A stretch of 64,000 bases of DNA from JANMZO01 sp963763135 (GTDB lineage Bacteria; Actinomycetota; Acidimicrobiia; Acidimicrobiales; JANYDT01), in assembly GCA_963763135.1 (NCBI GenBank), contig CAVXNJ010000004.1:1302001-1366000 (forward strand), written 5' to 3'. Position 1 is the first letter of the stretch. Every line of letters begins with the position of its first letter. Below the pieces are notes generated by a model. That model worked only from the letters and a program-made list of their open reading frames with translations. It searched no databases and was not told where the DNA came from. Positions 15,637 through 24,023 of the stretch are shown one piece after another. Made by a program: the position numbers and the translations under genes.

Positions 15637-18040
15637 TCAGGGATTGTCGGCGGCTGTTTCGGGTTGTTGCTTCCGTACAGGACCGGCCACGACGATGTCG
15701 GACTCGTCGAAGTAAATCTCGAACCGCCCTCCGGGCGAGGTGAGCGACGTGAGCAGGGCCCGGCCGTCATCGTCCATCGTCATACGGTCAGCAACGATCC
15801 ACTGCACCCGGGCCGGGTCGGGATCAGGTGTCGGTTTCACCGGGTCGTAGTTGCCCCAGTACGAGGGTTTGAACGGGTTGGGCCAGTCGTAGACGTCTTT
15901 GCGCTGGTCAAGATGGGTCAGCAGGAAATAGGTTGCCGCCACGCCGGCGTCTTTGGGGACCATGCGGACCGCTTGGAGCTGGATGGCGGATCGACTGCTT
16001 GGCGTTGACCAGTAGCCATCTTTCGACGCTTTGCTCAGCGGCGACGGCGAGAAGTTGATGTTCGCGATCAGCGACGCCAGGAACACCGCCAGCACCAGCC
16101 GCTTCATCCACGTTCGGTATCGGACCAGCCGCGCCACGCCGTGGACCGTCGAGATCCACATCGGGCCCACGAGCACCGCGGCGTACTGGTACTTGATCTC
16201 ACGAGCGTACGTGTTGTCGGTCAGAAGATTTGATGCCATCGATGGAAGCATCATCAGGCAATGCAGCGGGCTCAAGACGAACACGAACAGCGTCGGCAGA
16301 CCGAAGTCCCGGAGGTAACGGACCCGATCAGGCTTGATCACCGTCGAAACGACCAGGCCGGGATCAGTGATCGCGGTGCGTACGATTCCCCCGGCGCTTC
16401 CGCCGAATGTGCCGAAGAACGTTTTGAAGAAGTAGGGCGGCTGACCGTCGTTGAACGCCGGGATGACCACCTTGGTGGCTACAAGAAACCACGCACTGCC
16501 GGCGAGCATCGTCAACAAGGCCGGAACCACGTCGCGCCGACGGTCGCGGTTGCGAAAGAAATCGGTCCACAGCGAACGCCGGTTTTCGACCAGGAGGACG
16601 ACACCGAGCATCACCACGGCCAACGCGGTTTCCTCACGGGTGGCCAGGGCCAACAGCACCGCGACCGCGTATGCCCGCCATCGTTTGTTGATCGCGAACC
16701 ACCAGGCCCAAAGCAACGCCGTCCCGGAGAATGCCTCCGGGTGCCAGTGCGATTGGTTGATCCACTGCACGACCGGGCTGAGGAGGTATGCCAACGCAAG
16801 CAGGCACGCCATGACCGCCGTTCCGGTATCGGTGGAATTCGGTTTGGTGCCGACAAAAATTCCGCCGGTAACTCCGGTCGACAACCGGCGTCCGCCCATG
16901 GCGACACGATTACCCGCATCCAGGCCGTCGGCTGACGATTGGAGTCGGCCGGGCGAGGACCTTCCGTGCGATGAGGTAGACGGGCCACGCGCCGAGGGCG
17001 AAGACGAGCGTCTGTATGACCAAAAACGATGAAGCTCCCCCGCCAAGCCACGACACCGGAACCAGGAGATACAAAATGAGATTTACGTGGTGTCCGTGCA
17101 CATAGAGCCCACGAACCGTCATGAACGGGTTCCCCTCGTGCCCTAACGCCCAAACTGCCTGGTCATAGATGCCGGTGTCGAACGAGTAGGTGGCAAAGGC
17201 CCGATGGCTTTGGATGTGAGCCCACGAGAACACCATGGAGAACAACACCATTGCGGCCAGGACGACGAGCCCCGGGAGCGGATCGCGAAGCACCCGTTCC
17301 ATGTACCTGCTCGCCGCCTCGAAGACCGGTTCGGGCCCGCGGAACCGCCGCCTTGACGACTGGGGCGAGACGACCGGCGACCCGGCAAGATCGCCGGAGA
17401 ATTCAGCGTCGGCGTCCGCGAATTCGTCGACGCCGATGTCGATGCCCACACCCTCCCAGTTGAGTGGATCACCTGGGTTGAGAAGCTCCCCAACGAGAGC
17501 AGGCTCGGGGTTCACCTCACCGGTCGTCGATTCGTCGGTGCTCACCTCGTCGCCGAGGGCGCGAAGCCGCGGCGGGCTGGGCATCGGCGACTCCGGATGA
17601 TCGGTGTCGGCGACCAAACGATCAGACGACTCGGACCGGCGGGACGCTCCATCACGGTCGAAGGGGTTTGAGACGATGCGAGCGGCGACCAGGGTTCGCT
17701 GGATCACCGGCCTTGAGGGAGGAGCCGGAGGTGGTTCGGGGAGCTCGACGGGAGGTTCGAGTACAGGACTCGACGCTTCGTCGGATGGATCCTCGGTGTC
17801 ATCCGGCGTGGGCCCATCCAGGTCCGGGCGGATCAGCCTGACCGGCGCAAGCGTTGACTCGACGGGATCGCCGTCGTGGTCGACATCGGTGTCGGGGTCA
17901 TCGTCGTGGTCGACATCGGTGTCGTGGTCTCCCTCGACATCGGCCGTCACGGCAGCTTCATGATCTCCGGCTGCTGAGGTGAGATCGGGGGAACGTTCGG
18001 CCCGCGTTTCCTCCTCCCCGCCGGACCCTGATCCGCTCAT
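15637..18040 (-). CDS. DUF2079 membrane protein with acidic N-terminal extension (frame broken)
   Basis: Two overlapping frames together make one DUF2079 polytopic protein. The upstream frame (18040 to 16910) has about 250 residues of acidic, Pro/Ser-rich sequence including DHDTDVDHDDDPDTDVDHDG, coded by a DNA repeat near 17875-17935. The family N-terminus follows: first helices, then TYSFDTGIYDQAVWALGHEGNPFMTVRGLYVHGHHVN, with ALGAWPVYLIARKVL before the break. The downstream frame (17046 to 15637) continues with LALAYLLSPVVQWINQSHWHPEAFSG and further helices. The shift fits one extra base near 16905-16940. A separate start at ATG 16899 is possible. Neighbouring GT2 gene suggests an envelope glycan role. 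Confidence 0.7.
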
Positions 18041-18055
18041 CGCTTGTTCGAGAGG

Positions 18056-18850
18056 TCAGGCAACGGGTGACGGCCACAGGGACCGGGTAACAACGTGTGG
18101 CGGTCGACGACGTCGCGAACGGACCTGCAACCCGAGACGCGGGAGATTCGCCGCAAACTGCTTCAGTTCCTTCGGCGACAACTTTGACGCGCCGCCGATT
18201 CTCGACGAGAACACGATTGGATGCTCACGAATCGTGAACCCGGCGGCCGAAGCGAGCCCCACAAACGAACTGAAGAAGCTGTAACCGGTGATGGCCAGGG
18301 GGCCGGGATCGAATGATCGCGCCACTTCGGTCGTGAATACCCGGTACGACGTCGTCGCGTCGCGAACACCCCACACGCCCGTCGCCATCGAAAAGCACAG
18401 GATGCCCAGGCGGCTCATCCACTGCCGCCCCAGTGACAGACCCGGAACTTCGCCGCCCTTGGTCCAGCGCGAACCGATCACCAGATCCGCCGTCGACTCC
18501 CGAAACGTCTGAAGGAGATCGGGCATCACCAGCGGGTCGTGCTGTCCATCGGCATCGAGCGTAACGATCGTGTCGGCCCAGCCCCGTCTCAGCACTTCGT
18601 CGAAACCCCGAAGATACGCGGCTCCAAGACCTGACCTCGGGTGGCTCGAAACGGACATCGTCAGACCGTGAACCTGCGCGGCCGCAACGGCCAGTTCAGC
18701 CGTACCGTCGGGAGATTCGTCGTCGAGAAGCAACAACTGCACTTCGTCGCCGGCCTGTCGGATCTGCGCGGCGGCCTTCGCAAGGCCGATGATCGCGGAC
18801 TCGATGCAGTCAGCCTCGTTGTACGTCGCCATCACCACTTCGATCCGCAT
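18056..18850 (-). CDS. Family 2 glycosyltransferase, dolichyl/polyprenyl-phosphate sugar synthase type
   Basis: The 264-residue protein has the GT-A fold of DPM1-like enzymes. Visible motifs are VVMATYNEADCIESAI, the nucleotide-binding LLLDDESPDGTAELA, RSGLGAAYLRGFDEVLRRG, the metal-binding DADGQHDP and IGSRWTKGG. It lacks the C-terminal membrane helices found in some relatives, so it is probably peripheral, making a polyprenyl-phosphate sugar for an envelope glycosyltransferase. ATG 18850 is preceded by GAGGTG at 8 bases. It ends 15 bp before the DUF2079 gene, a plausible lipid-sugar user. Confidence 0.85.
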   Translation of the reverse strand: MRIEVVMATYNEADCIESAIIGLAKAAAQIRQAGDEVQLLLLDDESPDGTAELAVAAAQVHGLTMSVSSHPRSGLGAAYLRGFDEVLRRGWADTIVTLDADGQHDPLVMPDLLQTFRESTADLVIGSRWTKGGEVPGLSLGRQWMSRLGILCFSMATGVWGVRDATTSYRVFTTEVARSFDPGPLAITGYSFFSSFVGLASAAGFTIREHPIVFSSRIGGASKLSPKELKQFAANLPRLGLQVRSRRRRPPHVVTRSLWPSPVA

Positions 18851-18861
18851 CCGTAGTCACC

Positions 18862-19101
18862 TCATTGCCGACATGGCGTCGGCATGGCCCTTCCTGGTAT
18901 CTCGACAATAGCTATATCGACGCCGTTTGAGTGGTGCTTGAGGACGATGGGCGTTTCCCGACGGGAAATACCAGGTCCGGGGACCTGGAGCATCAATGCG
19001 ACCGCACCAACAAGGTTCGAACATCCGTCGGAACCCGGACCGTTCACAGGCCTCTCCACCGTCAGCCCGTCTCGAAACCAGAAGACTCGGGCATCAGCCA
19101 T
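18862..19101 (-). CDS. Possible small hypothetical protein between serine hydrolase and GT2 genes
   Basis: A 79-codon frame from ATG 19101 (MADARVFWFRDGLTVERPVN...) starts inside the 259-bp gap and ends 11 bp before the GT2 start, in line with the operon. No family is recognised. The region also contains strong inverted repeats, so it may be a structured spacer instead. Both readings are given because neither is excluded. Confidence 0.3.
   Translation of the reverse strand: MADARVFWFRDGLTVERPVNGPGSDGCSNLVGAVALMLQVPGPGISRRETPIVLKHHSNGVDIAIVEIPGRAMPTPCRQ
18867..18988 (-). other. Structured intergenic segment with alternative pairings
   Basis: Three pairings are visible. GCCGAC/GTCGGC form a hairpin at 18867-18883, directly upstream of the GT2 ribosome-binding site. 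CCAGGTCC-GG-GGACCTGG is a near-perfect palindrome at 18971-18988. CCTGGTAT (18893-18900) can instead pair with ATACCAGG (18968-18975), which uses one arm of that palindrome. Mutually exclusive stems ahead of a gene resemble an attenuator-type leader, but no T-run or leader peptide is evident. Confidence 0.4.
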
Positions 19102-19109
19102 CAGCGCCG

Positions 19110-20093
19110 TTACACACATCGCAAGAGATCGTGGAGCCGAGCGTTCAGGGTGTCGGAGTTTGCCGCCGTCGTTTTTCCCAATCGCACCACCACGGCGTTT
19201 TGTGAGGGCAGAACAACGATCCGCTGGCCTTCATAACCGTTGCATGAGAATGCACCGAACTCCGGCAGAAGCCACCAATGTGCTCCGTAGCCGTACGTTT
19301 CGGTTTCGGGCACCGGAATCGCTTCCCGGGCGTGATCGACCCAACCTTCCGGAAGTATTCGCTGCCCGTTCACCACCCCGTCGTTCAGGTACAGCAGTCC
19401 GAAGCGGGCGAAGTCGCGCGCCGTGGCGTAGACGAATGACGAGCCGATGAAGGTTCCGGCGGCGTCGAACTTCGGAATGGCCGAAGTAATTCCACAGGGG
19501 TCGAACAAACGGGACTGAAGGTACGCCGCCATACCGGCTTGCCCACCCCCGATGCGCTGTCCGGCTATTCGACAGAGGATGTTCGTCGTGCCCGAGGAGT
19601 AATTCCATACCGTGCCCGGCTCGTGGTCGAGCGGTAAACCGGCGGCGTATCCGGCTGTGTCGGCTTGGCCTTCACCGAACAGCATCGCTATGCAATCTGA
19701 CGTGCCGGCGTCGACGTAGTCCTCCGCAAATCGCAATCCCGACCGCATGTTCAGCAGGTGCTGGATCGTGATGTTGCGTCGATCATCGTTCGCCCACTCC
19801 GCGACCGGGGCCGGCTCGTTGACGTCGACGAGACCATCGAGCGTCAGAAGGCCGTAGACCGCGTGCGTCATGCTTTTGGCCATCGACCAGGAAATGAACG
19901 TGTGGTCGACGCCCGCTCCGGGGCCGTAACCCTCGGCGATGATTTCGCCGTCTTTGATCACAACGATCGCCAGGGTCAGTTCGAGCTCGGGCGGCTGACT
20001 CAGAAATCGACCGACCTGGTCACGCAACTCGGTATCGCCCCTTGAAAGGTTGACCGGAAGCGGCACTACGTTCGACTGGGCCGTATTCGACAT
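19110..20093 (-). CDS. Serine hydrolase, beta-lactamase class C family
   Basis: The 327-residue protein has the class C beta-lactamase/esterase fold. The nucleophile motif SMAK (S-x-x-K) lies in HTFISWSMAKSMTHAVYGLL, then ITIQHLLNMRSGL, and the second motif as YSS in PGTVWNYSSGTTNILCRIAG. The HWWLLPEFGAFSCNGYEGQRIVVLPSQNAVVVRLG segment near the end is typical of esterase/hydrolase members. I see no clear signal peptide, so it may be cytoplasmic. Substrate not predictable. It lies 10 bp upstream of the ABC-F stop on the same strand. Confidence 0.85.
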   Translation of the reverse strand: MSNTAQSNVVPLPVNLSRGDTELRDQVGRFLSQPPELELTLAIVVIKDGEIIAEGYGPGAGVDHTFISWSMAKSMTHAVYGLLTLDGLVDVNEPAPVAEWANDDRRNITIQHLLNMRSGLRFAEDYVDAGTSDCIAMLFGEGQADTAGYAAGLPLDHEPGTVWNYSSGTTNILCRIAGQRIGGGQAGMAAYLQSRLFDPCGITSAIPKFDAAGTFIGSSFVYATARDFARFGLLYLNDGVVNGQRILPEGWVDHAREAIPVPETETYGYGAHWWLLPEFGAFSCNGYEGQRIVVLPSQNAVVVRLGKTTAANSDTLNARLHDLLRCV

Positions 20094-20103
20094 GGCCGAG
20101 TTT

Positions 20104-21750
20104 CTACACCAATTCGATGAGATCGAGCATCTTCTCGTCGTAGTGCATGAGCTGACCTTCGGGCATCATCAGTACGCCCGTCGGCGCAAGCTGCGCTACG
20201 AACTCGGTGTCGTGGCTGACCAGGATGATCGTGCCCTTGTAGTTCTGGAGCGCGGCCAGAACCGCTTCACGCGAGGGCGGATCGAGGTTGTTGGTCGGTT
20301 CGTCGAGGAGCAGCACATTCGACTTGCCGATCATGAGTCGAGCCAACGACAGCTTGGTCTTCTCACCGCCGCTCAGGGTTCCGGCTTCCTGGTCCGCGAC
20401 ATCGCCGACCATGCCGAAGTGCGACAGAATTCCGCGCAGTGTCGGGTCGGGGACGGTGGGGTCCATCTCGCGAAGCAGCGAGATAACGGGCCGGGTCGGC
20501 GTGATGTCTTCGTGTTCCTGGGCGTAGAAGCCGAGTTTGACGTTGGCCCCGAGCTTGATTGTGCCAGCGTCGGGGGTGTACACACCGGCCAAGGAACGCA
20601 GAAGGGTCGTCTTACCGGCACCGTTGAGGCCGAGCACAAGGAACACGTCGCCACGGGCGACGTCGAAGCTCACGTCGGCGAAAATCACGTCTTCGCCGAA
20701 TGCCTTGGCCAACCCGGTCACCGTCAGGGCGCGGTCTCCGGCTCGGGCCGGTTCGGGGAAGCGCACACGCATCGTGCGCCGCTTGACCTGCATGACCTCG
20801 GGGCCACGCTTCTTCTTCATGTGCTCCATGCGCATGAGCAGGTTCTTGCGCTTCTGCACGTGCGTTGCATTGGCGCCACGGAACTTGTCCATGGTCTTTT
20901 CCAAGCGGGCGATCTCGTTGTTGAAGTTCGCCGACTCGCGGGCCCTCAGCGACTCCCGCTCCTCGCGCTGCTTCAGGAACTGCGTGTACGTACCTTTGTA
21001 CTGCTCGATCCGTGCGGCTTCGAGGGCGAGCACGCGATCGATCGCGGAGTCCATCAGTTCGATGTCGTGGCTCACGACGAGGACCGTGGACTTGCACTTC
21101 TTCAGGAACTCCATCACCCAGCGCTTGGCTTCAACGTCGAGGTGGTTGGTGGGTTCGTCGAGGATCATGAGATCGCCACCGGCGAGCAGGAGCCGGGCCA
21201 GTTCCAATCGTCGACGTTGACCGCCCGACAACGTGCCAACGGCGCGCAGCAGCGCTTCGTCGTCGAGCCCGACACCTGCGGCGATGCGCTCGGCATCGGA
21301 CTCCACCTGATAGCCCCCGAGTGTGCGGTACCGCTCCTCTAGGTTGGTGAACTTGCGGACCGCTTTGTCGAGCGCCTCGTCGGCCCCATCGACGCCGGCA
21401 CCCATGTCGATGCCGGCCTTTTCGATGCGGGCCTGCCACTCCTTCAACTGCTCGGCCATGTCGGTGAGCGGGCTGGCGCTGAGCAGGTGATCGAAGGCCA
21501 TCCGATCGGTTTCTTCGGCCTTGGCCGAGACGTCTTGCTGCAGCCAAACGAAGTAGTCGGGCCGGTTGACCGTGCCCCCGGATGGATGGCGCTCACCCGC
21601 CAGCGTTTTCAGCAGGGTCGTTTTGCCCGCTCCGTTGGGCCCGACCAGTGCAACCTTCTCCCCGTCTTGGAGGCGAAAGGACGCGCCCTCGAGCAGGACG
21701 CGGTGGCCCAGGTCGATGCGGAGGTCGGCTACTTCTAACACAGCGTTCAA
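20104..21750 (-). CDS. ABC-F family ATPase
   Basis: The 548-residue protein carries two ABC domains and no membrane segment, as in ribosome-associated ABC-F translation factors. Domain 1 has LVGPNGAGKTTLLKTLAG, LSGGQRRRLELARLLL and DEPTNHLD. Domain 2 has LGLNGAGKTTLLRSLAG, LSGGEKTKLSLARLM and DEPTNNLD. The charged inter-domain linker (roughly residues 240-320, with KRKNLLMRMEHMKKKRG) is where the P-site-probing arm lies. It could be a housekeeping factor or a resistance-type member; context does not decide. It is divergent from menG. Confidence 0.9.
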   Translation of the reverse strand: MNAVLEVADLRIDLGHRVLLEGASFRLQDGEKVALVGPNGAGKTTLLKTLAGERHPSGGTVNRPDYFVWLQQDVSAKAEETDRMAFDHLLSASPLTDMAEQLKEWQARIEKAGIDMGAGVDGADEALDKAVRKFTNLEERYRTLGGYQVESDAERIAAGVGLDDEALLRAVGTLSGGQRRRLELARLLLAGGDLMILDEPTNHLDVEAKRWVMEFLKKCKSTVLVVSHDIELMDSAIDRVLALEAARIEQYKGTYTQFLKQREERESLRARESANFNNEIARLEKTMDKFRGANATHVQKRKNLLMRMEHMKKKRGPEVMQVKRRTMRVRFPEPARAGDRALTVTGLAKAFGEDVIFADVSFDVARGDVFLVLGLNGAGKTTLLRSLAGVYTPDAGTIKLGANVKLGFYAQEHEDITPTRPVISLLREMDPTVPDPTLRGILSHFGMVGDVADQEAGTLSGGEKTKLSLARLMIGKSNVLLLDEPTNNLDPPSREAVLAALQNYKGTIILVSHDTEFVAQLAPTGVLMMPEGQLMHYDEKMLDLIELV

Positions 21751-21936
21751 GGTTAGGGCACGTAGCCCACTTCACCGGACCAAATGACGATTGCAAACCA
21801 AAGCGAACCCACCGGGAACGCAATCACGCCAAACCTCGGTGCGTCAGCCACGTTCTTCGCGCGTTCGTTCATCCACCCGAAACGCCGAGCCGAACGGTCC
21901 TACCACTACCGCCAAAAGCGCTCGTAGCATGGGAGG

Positions 21937-22678
21937 GTGCCAACGTCGACGTCCCCCGGTCCAACTCGTCAAGCGATCGATCTGAGCGCAGGACTTCCAA
22001 CCGGCGACGCGAAAGCCAAAGCCGTGCGGGAAATGTTCGACACGATCAGCCCGCGTTACGACCTGGTCAACCGGGTCATGACGTTCCGTATGGACGTGGG
22101 GTGGCGAAAGCGCACGGTGAAGGCGCTGGGTCTCCCGAGCGGCTCAAGGGTGCTCGATCTGGCCGCCGGCACGGGTGACCTGTGCCGCGATCTCGCGAAG
22201 GCCGGGATCGTCCCCATCGGCATGGACCTCAGCTTTGGGATGCTTTCGCACGCCAAGACCGACGCACCGCTTGTCCAGTGCGACGCACTTCGCCTGCCAA
22301 TCGCCGATGGCGCCGTCGACGGCGTGACGTGTGGTTTCGCGCTACGGAACTTCGCCGACCTCAACCAGTTCTTCGCCGAGCTCGGTCGCGTCACTCGACC
22401 CGGCGGCCGGGTAGCCCTGCTCGACGCCTCGACCCCGCCGAATCCCGTGATGAAGTTTGGTCACGGGATCTATTTCGGACAGCGTCGTTCCGCTGATCGG
22501 CGGGCTCCTCAGCGACCCGACCGCATACCGGTACCTACCCAAGTCGCTCGCGTATCTCCCCGAGCCACCGGTAATGCTTGACATGTTGCGAAGCCACGGA
22601 TTTTCCGGGGTACAGCGTGATCTGTTGGCCGGAGGCATTGCCCAACTCATCGTCGGCACGAAGGTAGGCCGAGCGTGA
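21937..22678 (+). CDS. menG: Demethylmenaquinone methyltransferase (single-base frameshift)
   Basis: MenG/UbiE makes the final C-methylation of menaquinone with SAM. The first frame (21937-22581) has MFDTISPRYDLVNRVMTFRMDVGWRK, the SAM-binding VLDLAAGTGDLCRDLA and GFALRNFADL, and runs correctly to FGHGIYF. The rest of the family pattern (SVVPLIGGLLSDPTAYRYLPKSLAYLP, ending IAQLIVGTK) is in the next frame, ending at 22678. Removing one G at 22477-22478 gives a continuous protein of about 246 residues reading YFDSVVPLIGG. The stop overlaps the menF start (GTGA), supporting the downstream frame. Either a sequencing error or a real disruption. Confidence 0.85.
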
Positions 22679-23973
22679 ACGCGACAGCGTCGGTGTTTCA
22701 CGACACCATTGCCGACGCCTCGATGCTCAGGTCTGTCACCCGGCGGCTCAGCCCCTCCGAGGCACAGGACCTGAACCTTCTGGCATTTTGCGGTGACGAC
22801 GGTCTGTTGTTCACCCATGACGGTGTCGGGCTCGCCGCCCGAGGGGTCGCGCTGACGATTCCCATGCCCGAGGGCAGCCGGTCGGTCGACCACGTCGAAA
22901 CCGTGCTTCGGGCGATAAACGTCGACGACGCACTGATGCGGGCCGGCTCCGGGCCGGTCGCGTTCGGAGCACTCCCCTACCTGCCCGGCGAGCCGGCGAC
23001 GATGACGGTGCCCGAGGTCATCGTGGCGAAGTCGAGCGACGGATCGGCGTGGGTCACGCGTATCGGGCCACTCGATGCCCCGGATCCGGGTGAACCACTG
23101 GAAATGGTGGCTCCTCGTGTGTCGCGCTGGTCACCCCACGGGTTCGACCTGCACTCCAGCGTCACGCACGAGGTGTGGTGCGAAAAGATCAGCGTGGCCG
23201 TGGAACGCATCAAGGCGGGTGCGTTGCAGAAGGTCGTTCTCGCCCGCAGTGTCGACGTTGTCGCAACCGACGACTTTGTTATCGGCGACATCCTCTCCCG
23301 ACTCCATGCGCTGTTTCCCAGCTGCATGGTGTTTTCGGTTCACGGCTTCATCGGCGCGAGCCCGGAACTCCTCGTGTCCCGCAAGGGATCGGCGGTGCGG
23401 GCGCATCCCCTGGCCGGCACCATCGCCAGGTCCGGCGATTCGGAGACCGACGCCAAACTCGCGGCTGCGCTCCTCGCATCGCCGAAGGATCGCTGGGAAC
23501 ACTCCCTCGTCCTCGGAGCGTTCCAGGAGTTGCTCGGGCCGCTTTGTGACGAGCTCGATATTCCTTCTACGCCATCGATCGTCGCGCTTCGCAACGTCTC
23601 CCATCTCGGGACGCTGATCACGGGTTCGCTCCGAGCCCGCGATGTGGCCGATGCCAAGGCTCCATCGGCGCTTCAACTCGCCGGTCTGTTGAATCCGACC
23701 GCTGCGGTCGGAGGCGTCCCGACAGGTGCCGCAGTCGCTCTCCAGCAGGAACTCGAGCCCGAAGCGCGCGGCACCTACGCCGGACCTGTTGGATGGGTCG
23801 ACGCTGCAGGCAACGGCGAATGGGCAGTCGGCCTGCGGTCCGCCCGGATCGAGGGCAACCGAGCCCGGATGTTCGCCGGGGGTGGCATCGTCGCGGATTC
23901 CGAGCCCGTCGCCGAACTGGTCGAGACCCAGCTCAAGCTCCAGGCGCTGCTTGCCGCCGTGGTCCGCCCCTGA
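22675..23973 (+). CDS. menF: Isochorismate synthase
   Basis: The 432-residue chorismate-binding enzyme converts chorismate to isochorismate, the entry to menaquinone (or a siderophore). It has KISVAVERIKAGALQKVVLARSVDV, ASPELLVSRKGSAVRAHPLAGT, LLNPTAAVGGVPTGAA and the final GTYAGPVGWVDAAGNGEWAVGLRSARI with GGGIVADSEPVAELVET. The men context favours MenF over a siderophore enzyme. GTG 22675 overlaps the menG stop. A strong hairpin follows the stop codon. Confidence 0.92.
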   Translation: MNATASVFHDTIADASMLRSVTRRLSPSEAQDLNLLAFCGDDGLLFTHDGVGLAARGVALTIPMPEGSRSVDHVETVLRAINVDDALMRAGSGPVAFGALPYLPGEPATMTVPEVIVAKSSDGSAWVTRIGPLDAPDPGEPLEMVAPRVSRWSPHGFDLHSSVTHEVWCEKISVAVERIKAGALQKVVLARSVDVVATDDFVIGDILSRLHALFPSCMVFSVHGFIGASPELLVSRKGSAVRAHPLAGTIARSGDSETDAKLAAALLASPKDRWEHSLVLGAFQELLGPLCDELDIPSTPSIVALRNVSHLGTLITGSLRARDVADAKAPSALQLAGLLNPTAAVGGVPTGAAVALQQELEPEARGTYAGPVGWVDAAGNGEWAVGLRSARIEGNRARMFAGGGIVADSEPVAELVETQLKLQALLAAVVRP

Positions 23974-23984
23974 CGAACGCAAAC

Positions 23985-24023
23985 AGAAGTCGCCAGCGCT
24001 CCTAGGAGCCGCTGGCGACTTCT
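23985..24023. terminator. Bidirectional hairpin terminator between menF and menD
   Basis: AGAAGTCGCCAGCG (23985-23998) is the exact reverse complement of CGCTGGCGACTTCT (24010-24023). The 14-bp stem has an 11-nt palindromic centre (CTCCTAGGAGC). It separates the convergent menF and menD genes and touches the menD stop codon. Confidence 0.85.

Noticed and set aside
20050..21342. Large plus-strand frame of 430 codons
   Set aside because: Antisense shadow of the ABC-F gene, His/Val/Glu-rich without family motifs; typical for GC-rich coding DNA.
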